Shown piece after piece: positions 16,020 through 24,089 of a DNA stretch of 40,539 bases. The stretch spans positions 1 to 40,539 of the forward strand of contig JAGOSP010000010.1 of NCBI GenBank assembly GCA_018062205.1, given 5' to 3'. The notes under the pieces are model-generated. The model saw nothing but the letters and a program-made list of their open reading frames with translations, was not told the DNA's origin and made no database searches. The translations under genes were made by a program, and so were the position numbers. This DNA is from Candidatus Moraniibacteriota bacterium (GTDB lineage Bacteria; Patescibacteriota; Minisyncoccia; Moranbacterales; UBA1568). Within the stretch, counting starts at the first letter, position 1; the number at the start of each line of letters is the position of its first letter.

Positions 16020-16568
16020 CTACTCAGCAATCAGTTCGGCATCGAACTCTTGCTTATCAAGATTCCTCAAACGTAGTCGGAGTACCCATTTTCCACCATC
16101 AGGTGTTTTAAAATTCTCATCGATACCTAGCTCTCGCGAGAGTCGCTCGGCATCCAAACTGTGAGGATCGATATTAATACAGTATTCCTTATTCTCAAGA
16201 ATATTCTTCACCCGATTCATTCCTTCGGTCGGTGTCACAATAGTTTGCACGATGAAGTCTCTCACACCGAGTGACTTTGCTCGAATCTCATCTTCCTCTC
16301 GTCCGAGATGTGAAAGAAACACAACTGGGATATCAGCTGTTGCTACATTTTTCTGAAGAGCTTCAACGAGCTGAAACCCATCCATGCGCGGCATGATAAT
16401 ACCAGAGACAATAATATCTGGTACGATTTGATTCGCCATCTCCAGACCTTCTAATCCATCATTTGCTTCGCGAATATCGTAATGCTCTTCTCGAAAAATA
16501 TCCGCATACAAACCCCGAACATTCACATCGTCGTCTATCAATAAAATTTTTCGCGCTTGATTGCTCAT
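16020..16568 (-). CDS. Atypical response-regulator receiver protein without phosphoacceptor Asp
   Basis: This encodes 182 residues: a CheY-like receiver domain (about 6-125) and a small C-terminal region with no recognised output domain. The acidic Mg2+ triad (Asp12-14) is kept. The phosphoacceptor site, normally DxxMP, reads GIIMP, so the Asp is Gly56. The conserved Lys that normally precedes Pro is Gln108, and the Thr/Ser switch residue is Ser86. Classical phosphotransfer is therefore not expected. Pseudo-receivers act as protein-interaction or ligand-sensing modules. The C-terminal part (KEYCINIDPHSLDAERLSREL to the end) looks alpha/beta and may be a binding domain. No histidine kinase is nearby; it shares a transcript with recJ. 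Confidence 0.9.
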   Translation of the reverse strand: MSNQARKILLIDDDVNVRGLYADIFREEHYDIREANDGLEGLEMANQIVPDIIVSGIIMPRMDGFQLVEALQKNVATADIPVVFLSHLGREEDEIRAKSLGVRDFIVQTIVTPTEGMNRVKNILENKEYCINIDPHSLDAERLSRELGIDENFKTPDGGKWVLRLRLRNLDKQEFDAELIAE

Positions 16569-16612
16569 AGAAAATATTCATTCAGAACAACTCACCTTAA
16601 GAACCTACAATG

Positions 16613-16641
16613 AGTATATCATGCGCAATACACCGAAACAA
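16613..16641 (-). promoter_or_regulatory. Promoter of the receiver-recJ operon
   Basis: On the minus strand TTGTTT (16636-16641), 17 bases, then TATACT (16613-16618, five of six). The -35 box abuts the dnaJ terminator. TATACT recurs as the -10 box of several other genes here. Confidence 0.5.
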
Positions 16642-16666
16642 AAAAACAGGATTTCTCCTGTTTTTT
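16641..16666 (-). terminator. Terminator after dnaJ
   Basis: AAAAAACAGGA and TCCTGTTTTTT form a perfect 11-bp inverted repeat with a four-base loop. On the minus strand it lies 15 bases after the dnaJ stop and ends in a T run. It is symmetric and could also work on the plus strand. Confidence 0.8.
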
Positions 16667-16680
16667 CTAGCAAGAACCTT

Positions 16681-17772
16681 CTATTTTTGAGGAATCACTT
16701 TAGCTAATTTTTCAATAAGCTGCTTCTCATCATGAGACATTTTCTTTGGGACAAGCAATTTTACGGTCACCAAGTGATCCCCTCGTCCATAACGACCCAG
16801 ATGTGGAATTCCCTTCCCTCGAATACGGAATACCTCCCCTCCCTGTGTTCCAGCGGGTATTTTCATGGTTACACGACCTTCAACCGTATTTACCTCAACC
16901 TTATCTCCTAGTGCCGCCTGAGGATACCGTATATCAAGAAAAGAAAAAACATCATCTCCGCGTCGCTTCCATTCTTCATGCGGTTTTACATGAACAGCGA
17001 CAAAAAGATCTCCTGCCCGAGCACCATACTCCCCAGCAGCACCACGCCCCTCAAGCGAAAGCGCTTGTCCATCTTGTATCCCTGCCGGAATATTCACCTC
17101 GATAGTTTCTGGCTGCTGAGACCTCCCTACCCCATGACAAGTCCGGCATGATTCGGTATATGTCTTACCTTTTCCATGACACGCATCACAGGTCACCACC
17201 TGAGCCATCATACCAAAAATACTCTGCACCTGTTTTTGTATTCGACCGCGACCATCACATCGTTTACAATTATTCTCTTTACTCCCTGGCTGGCCGCCTG
17301 TTCCCTTGCAATGACTACAGTGAGTAAGTTTTCGTAGTGAAATTGATTTTTGGGTGCCACTCACCATTTCCTCAAATGATATTTCAACATCTACTTGAAT
17401 ATCCTGTCCTTGCTTAGATCGCCCAGATTGGCCAGAACCGCCGAACACACCAGAAAAAATATCCTCAAATCCTTCCCCAAAATCGAATTTTACATTTCCG
17501 TTTCCTCCATACTGACCAAAATCCCATCCACCAGAAGACGCTCCGCCACCAGTGTTCCCGCCTTGAAATGTTTGCCCAAATCGATCATACTGAGCTCGTT
17601 TTTCCGGATCGGAAAGCGTTCCATATGCTTCATTCATCTCCTTAAAAAGAGCTTCATTCCCTCCTGATTTGTCAGGGTGATGTTGATGCGCTAATTTTCG
17701 AAATGCTTTTTTAATTTCGTCTTGTGAAGCGCTTTTCGAAACACCCAATATTTCATAATAATCTTTTGCCAT
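16681..17772 (-). CDS. dnaJ: Chaperone protein DnaJ
   Basis: This encodes 363 residues in the full type I layout: J domain with HPD at 32-34, a Gly/Phe-rich linker (about 70-130), a zinc domain with four repeats [24 protein letters not shown] and CRTCHGVG, and C-terminal substrate-binding domains. It stimulates the ATPase of DnaK and delivers unfolded proteins to it. dnaK and grpE, its usual neighbours, are not in this window, so dnaJ stands as a separate unit here. A CIRCE operator (17832-17858) upstream shows HrcA-type heat-shock repression, and a terminator follows. All zinc ligands are present. Confidence 0.98.
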   Translation of the reverse strand: MAKDYYEILGVSKSASQDEIKKAFRKLAHQHHPDKSGGNEALFKEMNEAYGTLSDPEKRAQYDRFGQTFQGGNTGGGASSGGWDFGQYGGNGNVKFDFGEGFEDIFSGVFGGSGQSGRSKQGQDIQVDVEISFEEMVSGTQKSISLRKLTHCSHCKGTGGQPGSKENNCKRCDGRGRIQKQVQSIFGMMAQVVTCDACHGKGKTYTESCRTCHGVGRSQQPETIEVNIPAGIQDGQALSLEGRGAAGEYGARAGDLFVAVHVKPHEEWKRRGDDVFSFLDIRYPQAALGDKVEVNTVEGRVTMKIPAGTQGGEVFRIRGKGIPHLGRYGRGDHLVTVKLLVPKKMSHDEKQLIEKLAKVIPQK

Positions 17773-17809
17773 AATTCTTTTCCATTTTTCTCAAAAACTC
17801 ACAAAAACT

Positions 17810-17838
17810 AGCATACCCGAAAAAAAGAAAATTAGCAA
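17810..17838 (-). promoter_or_regulatory. Promoter of dnaJ overlapping CIRCE
   Basis: On the minus strand TTGCTA (17833-17838), a 17-base spacer and TATGCT (17810-17815), each four of six. The -35 box lies inside the CIRCE arm nearest the gene, so HrcA binding would block RNA polymerase directly. Confidence 0.5.
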
Positions 17839-17858
17839 TCGCTCTTTTCGAGTGCTAA
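17832..17858 (-). promoter_or_regulatory. CIRCE operator (HrcA binding site) upstream of dnaJ
   Basis: TTAGCAATC (17832-17840), nine bases, GAGTGCTAA (17850-17858). This matches the CIRCE consensus TTAGCACTC-N9-GAGTGCTAA in 17 of 18 arm positions. Established role: HrcA binds it to repress heat-shock genes. The hrcA gene itself is not in the window. Confidence 0.93.
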
Positions 17859-17884
17859 ACTTAAGGAGATACACAATATACCCC

Positions 17885-18937
17885 TTACTCATCAAGTCGC
17901 TCTTGCGTTGTCATGTGACCAACAAAAGTAATCCACCCAAAAGAACGAAGGAGAGCAATAAAAATTGCCGCAATTACACTCCAAATCAAAAATAGGAGCA
18001 GCCCCACCGGCCAGACAGTCAAGAAAAAAAGCAAAGTAACAAAAAATGGGAGCACTTGATCAGAAATATGTTCCTGCACACGACTCCCCTCAAGCAAGGT
18101 CGAGAGTTTTGTCTGTAATACTTCAGCGAAAACGACTCCTATTTCTTCATTTCCCTGGACCGGCCTTCCAGCTAATTCGCTTAATTGTTTTCGGCCGGCT
18201 GTAAGCGCATTGTTTTGTGCTACTCCCCGAACTGAAGAAAGAGCATCACCAGAAAATTCAACATTGATTCCTTGAGCCCGCAAACGACCAACTTCATCAT
18301 TCAGCTGTTTAAATTGTTTGGATTCATCATCACCAGACAAAGGAGATGCTTGATCAAGGGAAAGAATGTATTCATCGACTGTTTTCTTCTCTCGAATCAA
18401 CAAGCCAAGCTCGGGCTGAATATAACCGCCCCATTCAAGAATTTTCTCAATTGCACCTTTTCCTAAGCGGAACCTTGGTTCGAGATCGTCCCAGGAAAGC
18501 GCTCGAATAGAAGCGTAGTAACCGAGAGATAGCGCCAATGAAAAAGCAAATATGCTCATTTGCTTGGTTACCAAAAGAATCCGAATCGAAGAAAATTTCA
18601 GACGCCCTTTCTGTTCATGCTCTGCCATCAAAGCAGATCCATACAAAAGCCCTATAACAAGAACTCCTCCGAGATACGCTTGCCAACCCGTCACCTGGAA
18701 AAAAATCGGCAGCGTAAAAGCGACACTTCCGATAACCTTTGACGCCTTCTCTCTCCAAAGAATAAACCCTGAAAACATCCAAACAAAAACGATCGAAGCA
18801 AACGCCAATGTCATAATAAGGCGAAATGTTTCTGGAGATTGCACCGTTCCAAAAAAATATCTCCAAAAAGTTACTGAGAGAATACAAAGAATCACCAGAT
18901 GCCCCACTAAAAATTTTTTCCGGTTTGTCCACTCCAT
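17885..18937 (-). CDS. Hypothetical polytopic membrane protein downstream of mltG
   Basis: This encodes 350 residues. About five hydrophobic segments lie in the first 150 residues. A polar stretch of about 140 residues follows, with heptad-like helices (ESKQFKQLNDEVGRLRAQGINVEF), and then two further membrane segments near 293-335. The polar part is probably on the outer face of the membrane. There are no Cys-rich or catalytic motifs that I recognise. It starts nine bases after the mltG stop and so is very likely co-transcribed with it. A cell-envelope role is a fair inference from that, but no more. Confidence 0.85.
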   Translation of the reverse strand: MEWTNRKKFLVGHLVILCILSVTFWRYFFGTVQSPETFRLIMTLAFASIVFVWMFSGFILWREKASKVIGSVAFTLPIFFQVTGWQAYLGGVLVIGLLYGSALMAEHEQKGRLKFSSIRILLVTKQMSIFAFSLALSLGYYASIRALSWDDLEPRFRLGKGAIEKILEWGGYIQPELGLLIREKKTVDEYILSLDQASPLSGDDESKQFKQLNDEVGRLRAQGINVEFSGDALSSVRGVAQNNALTAGRKQLSELAGRPVQGNEEIGVVFAEVLQTKLSTLLEGSRVQEHISDQVLPFFVTLLFFLTVWPVGLLLFLIWSVIAAIFIALLRSFGWITFVGHMTTQERLDE

Positions 18938-18946
18938 ATATTTTTC

Positions 18947-19954
18947 TTACAAGCCATGCGCCGCCTTATTTCGTACATGTTCCTCAAAGGTTTTTGAGAA
19001 AACCGTCTCACCAGTCTGTGTGTCACTCAAGAAATAGAGATATTCATTTTTTGCTGGATGCAAAGTTGCCGTAAGAGACGACAGACCTGGATTTGCAATT
19101 GGACCAGGAGGCAAACCTTTATGAATATAGGTATTATACGGAGAGTCAGTTCGTGTTTCCTCAAAAGAATGCTGTATTTTACTGAAGCCGAGTACATATT
19201 TTACCGTTGCATCGCTTTGTAGCGGCTGTCCGATAGCGAGCCGCTGCAGAAAAAGACCTGCCACAAGTGCGCGATCTTGATCACTTCGAACTTCAGTCTC
19301 AACGATACTTGCAAGTACCAATGTTTCATATGCAGATAATGTCGTCTGTTCAGCAAACAGCGGCCAGGCTTTTTTCTTAAATACCTCAAGCATAGTATAA
19401 ATGATGGTTTCGGCACTCGCTTGGCGATCAAAACGATAGGTATCAGGAAAAAGAAATCCCTCCAGTCCAACTTCTGGCGGTAACGATTGAAGGAATGGAA
19501 ACTCAGAACGCCAGACATCCTGAGGTTTCATGGCAAGCGAAAAAAATACATCGCCCGGCAAATCTAATTCCGTAAGTCGATTCGCCATCTGTCGAGCAGT
19601 AAAACCCTCTGGAAATGTCACGCGAATATCCTGGGAGAGAACTTGTCCCGTGGTTATTCTTAATGCGATTTCTCGTGATGACAAAGTAGGAGAAAGATGA
19701 TATTCACCGGCTATTATTCCCCCATCAAGTTTTTTTAAACGAGCAAGGGTATATAAAAAACCAAAACGATTTCGTATAATACGAGCCTCTTCCAAATGCG
19801 TCGCGACGACGAGTGCGTTTTCCCCGCGTTTTACTTCGAATACCTGTTCGGATATTGCCAATCCAGATTGACCAGACCACATCTCAAGCAAGCCCAAAAC
19901 AACAACGCTGCTCACCGTTATAGCGAAAAAAAAGGAAAGAAGAAAAAAACGCAT
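18947..19954 (-). CDS. mltG: Endolytic murein transglycosylase MltG (YceG-like)
   Basis: This encodes 335 residues with one N-terminal membrane anchor (about 3-23) and the rest outside. It contains an early LysM-like part (EVKRGENALVVATHLEEARII) and the YceG catalytic core: LEGFLFPDTYRF, ASIVETEV with the catalytic Glu, LQSDATVKYVLG, and SPYNTYIHKGLPPGPIANPG. MltG cuts nascent peptidoglycan strands and sets their length. Its presence shows the cell makes a peptidoglycan wall. It has no clear SD and is the first gene of a two-gene unit with the 17885 membrane protein. Confidence 0.96.
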   Translation of the reverse strand: MRFFLLSFFFAITVSSVVVLGLLEMWSGQSGLAISEQVFEVKRGENALVVATHLEEARIIRNRFGFLYTLARLKKLDGGIIAGEYHLSPTLSSREIALRITTGQVLSQDIRVTFPEGFTARQMANRLTELDLPGDVFFSLAMKPQDVWRSEFPFLQSLPPEVGLEGFLFPDTYRFDRQASAETIIYTMLEVFKKKAWPLFAEQTTLSAYETLVLASIVETEVRSDQDRALVAGLFLQRLAIGQPLQSDATVKYVLGFSKIQHSFEETRTDSPYNTYIHKGLPPGPIANPGLSSLTATLHPAKNEYLYFLSDTQTGETVFSKTFEEHVRNKAAHGL

Positions 19955-20038
19955 ACATTCAAATTACGAGATAACAAATCACTTTTTTCGAAGGAGATTT
20001 TTGGAGAATTTCTCCCTCAAGAACAAAAAAAATTCTTC

Positions 20039-20662
20039 TTAAAATGATCTCAGGATAAGTGGAACAAAAAAGAACCCCGGAAACTCTTCCTTATAAAGAT
20101 CGTCATCACTTCGTTTTTCAAAATAGCACAAGTGATTTCGAATCGGCATAACCATTTTTCCTGAAAGTACCAACCTTTGCCGAAAAGATACAGGAACTGT
20201 TTCAACTGAAGCTAAGACCAAAATACGGTCAAAGGGCACGTCATCTTGAAATCCATCTTGCCCTTCACCCAAAAAACATTCAGCACGCCCACTCTTTATA
20301 AAATCAAACTTCTCTAAATTTTGCTGACCTAATATATGAAGCTCTTCGATTCTCTCAAAAGCAACCACTCTCCCTTGATGTCCTACCGCATATGCAATCA
20401 GCCCAGTCACCCAACCCGATCCGCTTCCAACAACTAATACCCGCTGTCCTTCCTTGATTTCGAGTAACTCCAGCATAACAGCAACCAGACTTGGCTGTGG
20501 TTCCATTTGACCATGCCCAATTGGCAAGGGAATATCCGCGTCAGCCTCACTTTCAAATTCTTGAGGGAGAAACTCTGCGCGAGAAACAGAATCAAAAGCA
20601 ACAATAAGCTCTTCTGAACGTAAGTAATTATTTTGCTTCAACATTTCTACTAGGGGCATCAT
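20039..20662 (-). CDS. pcm: Protein-L-isoaspartate O-methyltransferase family protein
   Basis: This encodes 207 residues. It has the PCMT signature IGHGQMEPQPSLVAVMLELL and the SAM-binding motif VLVVGSGSGWVTGLIA, with an acidic residue ending the next strand (VVAFERI). The enzyme methylates isoaspartyl residues in aged proteins, starting their repair, in the cytoplasm. Typical members read GHGQTISQP and EIGTGSGY; the Met-Glu-Pro and Val-Val changes are mild departures, so substrate choice might differ. The start at ATG 20662 may instead be the adjacent ATG at 20659. It lies 12 bases after the yjbQ-like gene, in the trxA operon. Confidence 0.9.
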   Translation of the reverse strand: MMPLVEMLKQNNYLRSEELIVAFDSVSRAEFLPQEFESEADADIPLPIGHGQMEPQPSLVAVMLELLEIKEGQRVLVVGSGSGWVTGLIAYAVGHQGRVVAFERIEELHILGQQNLEKFDFIKSGRAECFLGEGQDGFQDDVPFDRILVLASVETVPVSFRQRLVLSGKMVMPIRNHLCYFEKRSDDDLYKEEFPGFFFVPLILRSF

Positions 20663-20674
20663 ACAAGCAGTACA

Positions 20675-21115
20675 TTATATGCCGATAACTTGTATCAAAA
20701 CATCGCGTTTTCGTGAACCATCAAACTCAACCGCAAAAATATTTTGCCGCTCTGTAAGACGCATTTTCCCTTTTTCAACAGGAATAGTCTCACTGTTTCC
20801 CAAAAGAATTGCCTTACAATGGGAGTGTCCATTACTCCGGCCATCCGACATGCTGTCTCGTTTTAACTCAAAGAGGTCATGTGTGTATTGGTCGTCCACT
20901 GGTACGATTTTGTACAGAACACGCATAAAATCCTGCAAAAGCATCGATTCATTGTGATTAATAGCGACGCCCATCGTGGTATGCGGCACGTAAATCAGCA
21001 CCTGGCCCTCACGTATTCCTGAACGATCAATAATCTCTTGAACCTGATCGGTAATATCCATGAATTGAATCTGCGTCTTGCTTTCAAGATCGATTTGTTC
21101 TCGATGAATTTTCAT
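20675..21115 (-). CDS. YjbQ/UPF0047 family protein
   Basis: This encodes 146 residues starting at MKIHREQ (21115); the longer frame overlaps trxA and lacks homology. Family features are the VPHTTMGVAINHNE stretch, HDLFE, and the SNGHSHCKAILLGNSETIPVEKGKM block, where the conserved His and Asn residues lie. YjbQ proteins have been reported to show thiamine-phosphate-synthase-like activity, but their main role is unclear. It sits between trxA and pcm, with gaps of 34 and 12 bases, so the operon groups redox and protein-repair functions. Confidence 0.92.
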   Translation of the reverse strand: MKIHREQIDLESKTQIQFMDITDQVQEIIDRSGIREGQVLIYVPHTTMGVAINHNESMLLQDFMRVLYKIVPVDDQYTHDLFELKRDSMSDGRSNGHSHCKAILLGNSETIPVEKGKMRLTERQNIFAVEFDGSRKRDVLIQVIGI

Positions 21116-21149
21116 ATTTGTTTTTATGAGACAGATGCAAAGGAAATCC

Positions 21150-21461
21150 CTATGCTGCACCAAGCTCTGTTTTCAATTTGTCTTTTGTTTGAACACCAAC
21201 AAGTTCCTTAACTACCTGACCGCCCTTAAAAATTTTTAGAGCTGGGATAGACATAATGCCATATTTCTGGGCAATCGCCGGATTTTCGTCGACATTCAAT
21301 TTTGCAACTTTGGCATTGGTAAGTTCGCTTGCGAGCTCGTCAATAACCGGACCCATCATCTGGCATGGACCGCACCATGGCGCCCAAAAATCTACCAACA
21401 CGGGCTTGTCGCTTTTCAACACCTCTGCATCAAAGTTTGCTTCCGTAAGTTCTAAAGCCAT
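21150..21461 (-). CDS. trxA: Thioredoxin
   Basis: This encodes 103 residues with the active site WCGPC (Cys30, Cys33) after VLVDFWAP, and the cis-Pro loop [11 protein letters not shown]. It reduces disulphides of cytoplasmic proteins using thioredoxin reductase, which is not in this window. No signal peptide is present with the start at MALELT (21461); the five extra in-frame residues upstream are not typical of the family. A good promoter (21490-21518) precedes it, and yjbQ-like and pcm genes follow in the same direction. Confidence 0.97.
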   Translation of the reverse strand: MALELTEANFDAEVLKSDKPVLVDFWAPWCGPCQMMGPVIDELASELTNAKVAKLNVDENPAIAQKYGIMSIPALKIFKGGQVVKELVGVQTKDKLKTELGAA

Positions 21462-21489
21462 AAACGTGCATAACAATAATTACTCTCAT

Positions 21490-21518
21490 AGTATACCGTT
21501 TTTCACTTTTTTTTCCAA
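21490..21518 (-). promoter_or_regulatory. Promoter of the trxA-yjbQ-pcm operon
   Basis: On the minus strand TTGGAA (21513-21518, four of six), 17 bases, TATACT (21490-21495, five of six). The leader would be about 25 bases and has no SD. Confidence 0.55.
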
Positions 21519-21530
21519 GAACACGAAAAG

Positions 21531-23342
21531 TTAATTTTTCAATATCGCCAGAAATGCCTCACCTGGAATAGAAACCTTTCCTTGACCAAGTTCTTTCGCT
21601 TTCTTTTTCCCTCGCTTCTGTTTTTCAAGCAACTTTTTCTTGCGAGAAAAGTCCCCTCCATACAGTCCTCCAGTCACGTCTTTTCGATATGCAGAAATAG
21701 TTTCGCGAGCAATCACCTTGGCGCCCACTGTAGCCTGAATTGCTACAGCAAAGTTCTGACGAGGAATGACGAGTTTGAGTTTCTCGGCAATACGCTTCCC
21801 TTCTTCTTGGAGCAACCGCTTTGGTATCATTCGTGAAAAAGCATCAATTCTGTCCCCTGCCACCAAAATATCCAGTCGCTCAACATCACTCTCTCGATAT
21901 CCAATCGGCTCATAATTCATCGAAGCATATCCTTGTGTCGCACTCTTCAGCTCATCGTGAAAATTCACGATCACATCCATAAGTGGCGCCTCAAACGAAA
22001 GCAAGACTCTCGTCTCATCAAGATACTCCGTATTTTTATAGGTCGCTCGAATTTTTTGCGACAAATTCATCACATTTCCGAGATATTCACTTGGAGTAAT
22101 GATAGAGAGATCGACATACGGCTCATAAATCATTTCAATATTTGATGGATCAGGAAGGCTTGAGGGCGAATACATAGAAAAACGCTCTTCCTGAGCAATG
22201 ATTTTAATTTCATAAACGACTGAGGGCGTGGTAATGGTCGGCTCCATATCGAACTCGCGACGTAACCGCTCCTGAATAATCTCCAGATGCAGCAAACCAA
22301 GAAAGCCACAACGGAATCCTCGTCCAAGTGCCTCGTTTGATTCCGGCTCAAAAACAAAAGCAGCATCATTGAGCTTGAGCTTCTCAAGTGCATCACGCAT
22401 TGATCCATACTCATCTCCATCAACGGGATACAAGCTCGCATAAACTGTCGGCTTGATTTCTCGATATCCCGGCAGCATTTCTACGCCAACGGGCTCGCGA
22501 TCTTTCGGTTTCCAGGTAATCGTGTCTCCAACGCGACAGTGTGCGACTTCCTTGAGCCCAGTGGCGATGTATCCGATCATGCCTGCTTCCAACACTGACG
22601 TAGGAACAAGATTCGGTTTAAAAAATCCCACTTCTACCGTCACACTCTCATTGCCTGTCCCGAGCATATGCAGGATATCCTCGCGCTTCACACTCCCATC
22701 GACAATGCGAACACATGCGACGACGCCTTTGTATACGTTGTACACGGAATCAAAGATAAGCGCACGCAATTTCCCGTCACGATTCCCTTTTGGTGCTGGC
22801 ACTCGCTCAATAACACGCTCAAGTACTGCTTGCACTCCAAGGCCTGTTTTCCCACTTGCTTCTAAAATATCTTCCTCCAAGCACCCGAGAATATGCACGA
22901 TTTCTTTCTTCGTTTTTTCCACTTGTGCGTTCGGCAAATCAATTTTGTTCACTACTGGTATAACTGTGAGTCCTTGTTCGATAGCAAGATAGAGATTCGC
23001 AAGCGTTTGAGCCTGTACGCCTTTAGTGGCATCAACCAGAAGCACTGCGCCTTCCACGGCTGCCAAGGAGCGCGAAACCTCATAATGAAAGTCCACATGC
23101 CCAGGCGTATCAACCAAATTCAACTGATAAAAAACATCGCCAAAAGTATACTCCATCTGCACCGGCTGAAGTTTAATAGTGATACCACGCTCTCGTTCGA
23201 GGTCCATCTGATCAAGCATTTGATCCTTCATTTTACGATTCTCAACCGTGTGTGTCAGCTCAATCAAACGATCGGCCAAGGTACTTTTTCCATGGTCAAT
23301 ATGCGCGATAATACAAAAATTTCGAATATTCTTCTGATTCAT
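21531..23342 (-). CDS. lepA: Elongation factor 4 (LepA)
   Basis: This encodes 603 residues, the normal LepA length, starting at MNQKNIRNF (23342). GTPase motifs are AHIDHGKST (G1), the RGITI switch, DTPGHVDF (G3) and NKIDLP (G4). The EF-G-like domains and the LepA-specific C-terminal domain follow (YKNTEYLDETR, then a basic end rich in KKK and RGKKKAKELGQGKVSIPGEAF). LepA acts on ribosomes and helps translation initiation or 30S maturation. No SD is visible before the start codon. It is a single gene upstream of the trxA promoter. Confidence 0.98.
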   Translation of the reverse strand: MNQKNIRNFCIIAHIDHGKSTLADRLIELTHTVENRKMKDQMLDQMDLERERGITIKLQPVQMEYTFGDVFYQLNLVDTPGHVDFHYEVSRSLAAVEGAVLLVDATKGVQAQTLANLYLAIEQGLTVIPVVNKIDLPNAQVEKTKKEIVHILGCLEEDILEASGKTGLGVQAVLERVIERVPAPKGNRDGKLRALIFDSVYNVYKGVVACVRIVDGSVKREDILHMLGTGNESVTVEVGFFKPNLVPTSVLEAGMIGYIATGLKEVAHCRVGDTITWKPKDREPVGVEMLPGYREIKPTVYASLYPVDGDEYGSMRDALEKLKLNDAAFVFEPESNEALGRGFRCGFLGLLHLEIIQERLRREFDMEPTITTPSVVYEIKIIAQEERFSMYSPSSLPDPSNIEMIYEPYVDLSIITPSEYLGNVMNLSQKIRATYKNTEYLDETRVLLSFEAPLMDVIVNFHDELKSATQGYASMNYEPIGYRESDVERLDILVAGDRIDAFSRMIPKRLLQEEGKRIAEKLKLVIPRQNFAVAIQATVGAKVIARETISAYRKDVTGGLYGGDFSRKKKLLEKQKRGKKKAKELGQGKVSIPGEAFLAILKN

Positions 23343-23548
23343 AGTCTTTTTCTCAAATATGAGCTCATACACAACCATCCAACTCAAAAAGCTCACCTCT
23401 CTCTCACACTACGGAAAAAAGCACTTTAAAGCAAGCGAAAACATAAAATCAATAATTAGACTCTCGACACCAAAAGATACGCCTCCATCAATGTATATAT
23501 CACTCTTTTTCTTTTTTGAAGCCCAAAAAGAGGTCCTTGATACCGCAG
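23343..23548. other. Intergenic region upstream of lepA
   Basis: This is the first part of a 399-base stretch without a protein gene (23343-23741). It must hold the minus-strand lepA promoter, but I see no convincing -35/-10 pair; the best is TTGCTT with a poor -10 about 17 bases away. I see no repeats or RNA gene here. Confidence 0.4.
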
Positions 23549-23577
23549 TTGACAAAACAAGCCCGAAGATGCATACT
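23549..23577 (+). promoter_or_regulatory. Promoter of the Cys-rich mini-protein cassette
   Basis: A perfect TTGACA (23549-23554), a 17-base spacer and CATACT (23572-23577, four of six). It would give a leader of about 155 bases before the ATG at 23742. Confidence 0.55.
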
Positions 23578-23587
23578 TTTACCATAA

Positions 23588-23741
23588 CCGTTCAATTTCG
23601 AGGAAGTCTTCAAATGAACGGCGAAAACCCGCATCTCAAAACTGCGGACATCGTCCCCTCACCCGACAGGTGGGGTTTGAAAACCGAAAGGTTCTGACAA
23701 GAGATACTCCCAAAGGACTTTTCATCATTTTGGAGAACGTC
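23588..23741 (+). ncRNA. Possible structured 5' leader of the Cys-rich mini-protein
   Basis: Four helices can be drawn in order: CCGTTCA (23588-23594) with TGAACGG (23615-23621); CCGCA (23629-23633) with TGCGG (23643-23647); CCC-T-CACC (23656-23663) with GGTGGGG (23669-23675, one bulge); and AACC-GAAA-GGTT (23682-23693), a GNRA tetraloop hairpin. A CTCC (23707-23710) could pair with the GGAG of the SD (about 23732-23735). This density of helices in a long leader suggests a cis-regulatory RNA, but it matches no riboswitch class I know and is unproven. Confidence 0.4.
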
Positions 23742-23927
23742 ATGAGATTTTTTACTGCGACAGCAAACGAATCGGGAGGGGTAGTGCTCCATGCTCTCGA
23801 ACCCGAGGAGCAACAGATGTTGTTCCAAATGAAAGGCATCAAGAGGAATTGCGGCGGCACATGCGACGATTGTCCCGCATCAGCGGAAGGCTGCGGAGCA
23901 CCAACGGAAGGTGCGACGCTTCACTAG
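23742..23927 (+). CDS. Cys-rich 61-residue hypothetical protein
   Basis: The ATG at 23742 follows GGAG at good distance. An in-frame start at 23670 would extend through the leader hairpins and is less likely. The protein begins with a short beta-like part (MRFFTATANESGGVVLHAL), then a Glu/Gln helix (EPEEQQMLFQMKGIKRN), and ends in a Cys cluster at 37, 41, 44 and 51 (CxxxCxxC, then GC). Four closely spaced Cys with an Asp pair could bind zinc or an iron-sulphur cluster. No signal peptide is present. I do not recognise the family. It is a complete one-gene unit with promoter, leader and terminator. Confidence 0.72.
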   Translation: MRFFTATANESGGVVLHALEPEEQQMLFQMKGIKRNCGGTCDDCPASAEGCGAPTEGATLH

Positions 23928-23983
23928 ACCACGTCGAACAGGTACAGTGGGAGAGGAGACGCCTCCGATTTCAAAAAAAATAA

Positions 23984-23999
23984 GTTGCCCTTAGGCAAC
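23984..23999. other. Short perfect hairpin between mini-protein and terminator
   Basis: GTTGCC, four bases, GGCAAC. A stable small stem in the 3' untranslated region, with no T run of its own. It may add to 3' end stability. Confidence 0.5.
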
Positions 24000-24007
24000 A
24001 TTTCGAG

Positions 24008-24051
24008 AAAAGCCGGTAAGCGACGTCACAACGTACTGCCGGCCTTTTTTT
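24008..24051 (+). terminator. Rho-independent terminator of the mini-protein cassette
   Basis: AAAAGCCGG (24008-24016) pairs with CCGGC (24039-24043) and the T run that follows (24045-24051), with one extra C. The loop holds a smaller ACGT repeat. It faces the end of the minus-strand glycosyltransferase gene. Confidence 0.8.
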
Positions 24052-24089
24052 ATTCAAAAAACAGGAATTTCGATTTAGTATTTTCCCTT

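Noticed and set aside
22453-22992. 179-residue plus-strand open frame
   Set aside because: It is antisense to lepA, which is conserved along its full length; the frame is rich in Ser/Thr/Pro as is typical of shadow frames.
23670-23741. Longer start for the Cys-rich mini-protein
   Set aside because: The extension would translate the leader hairpins and has no SD; ATG 23742 has GGAG at proper distance.
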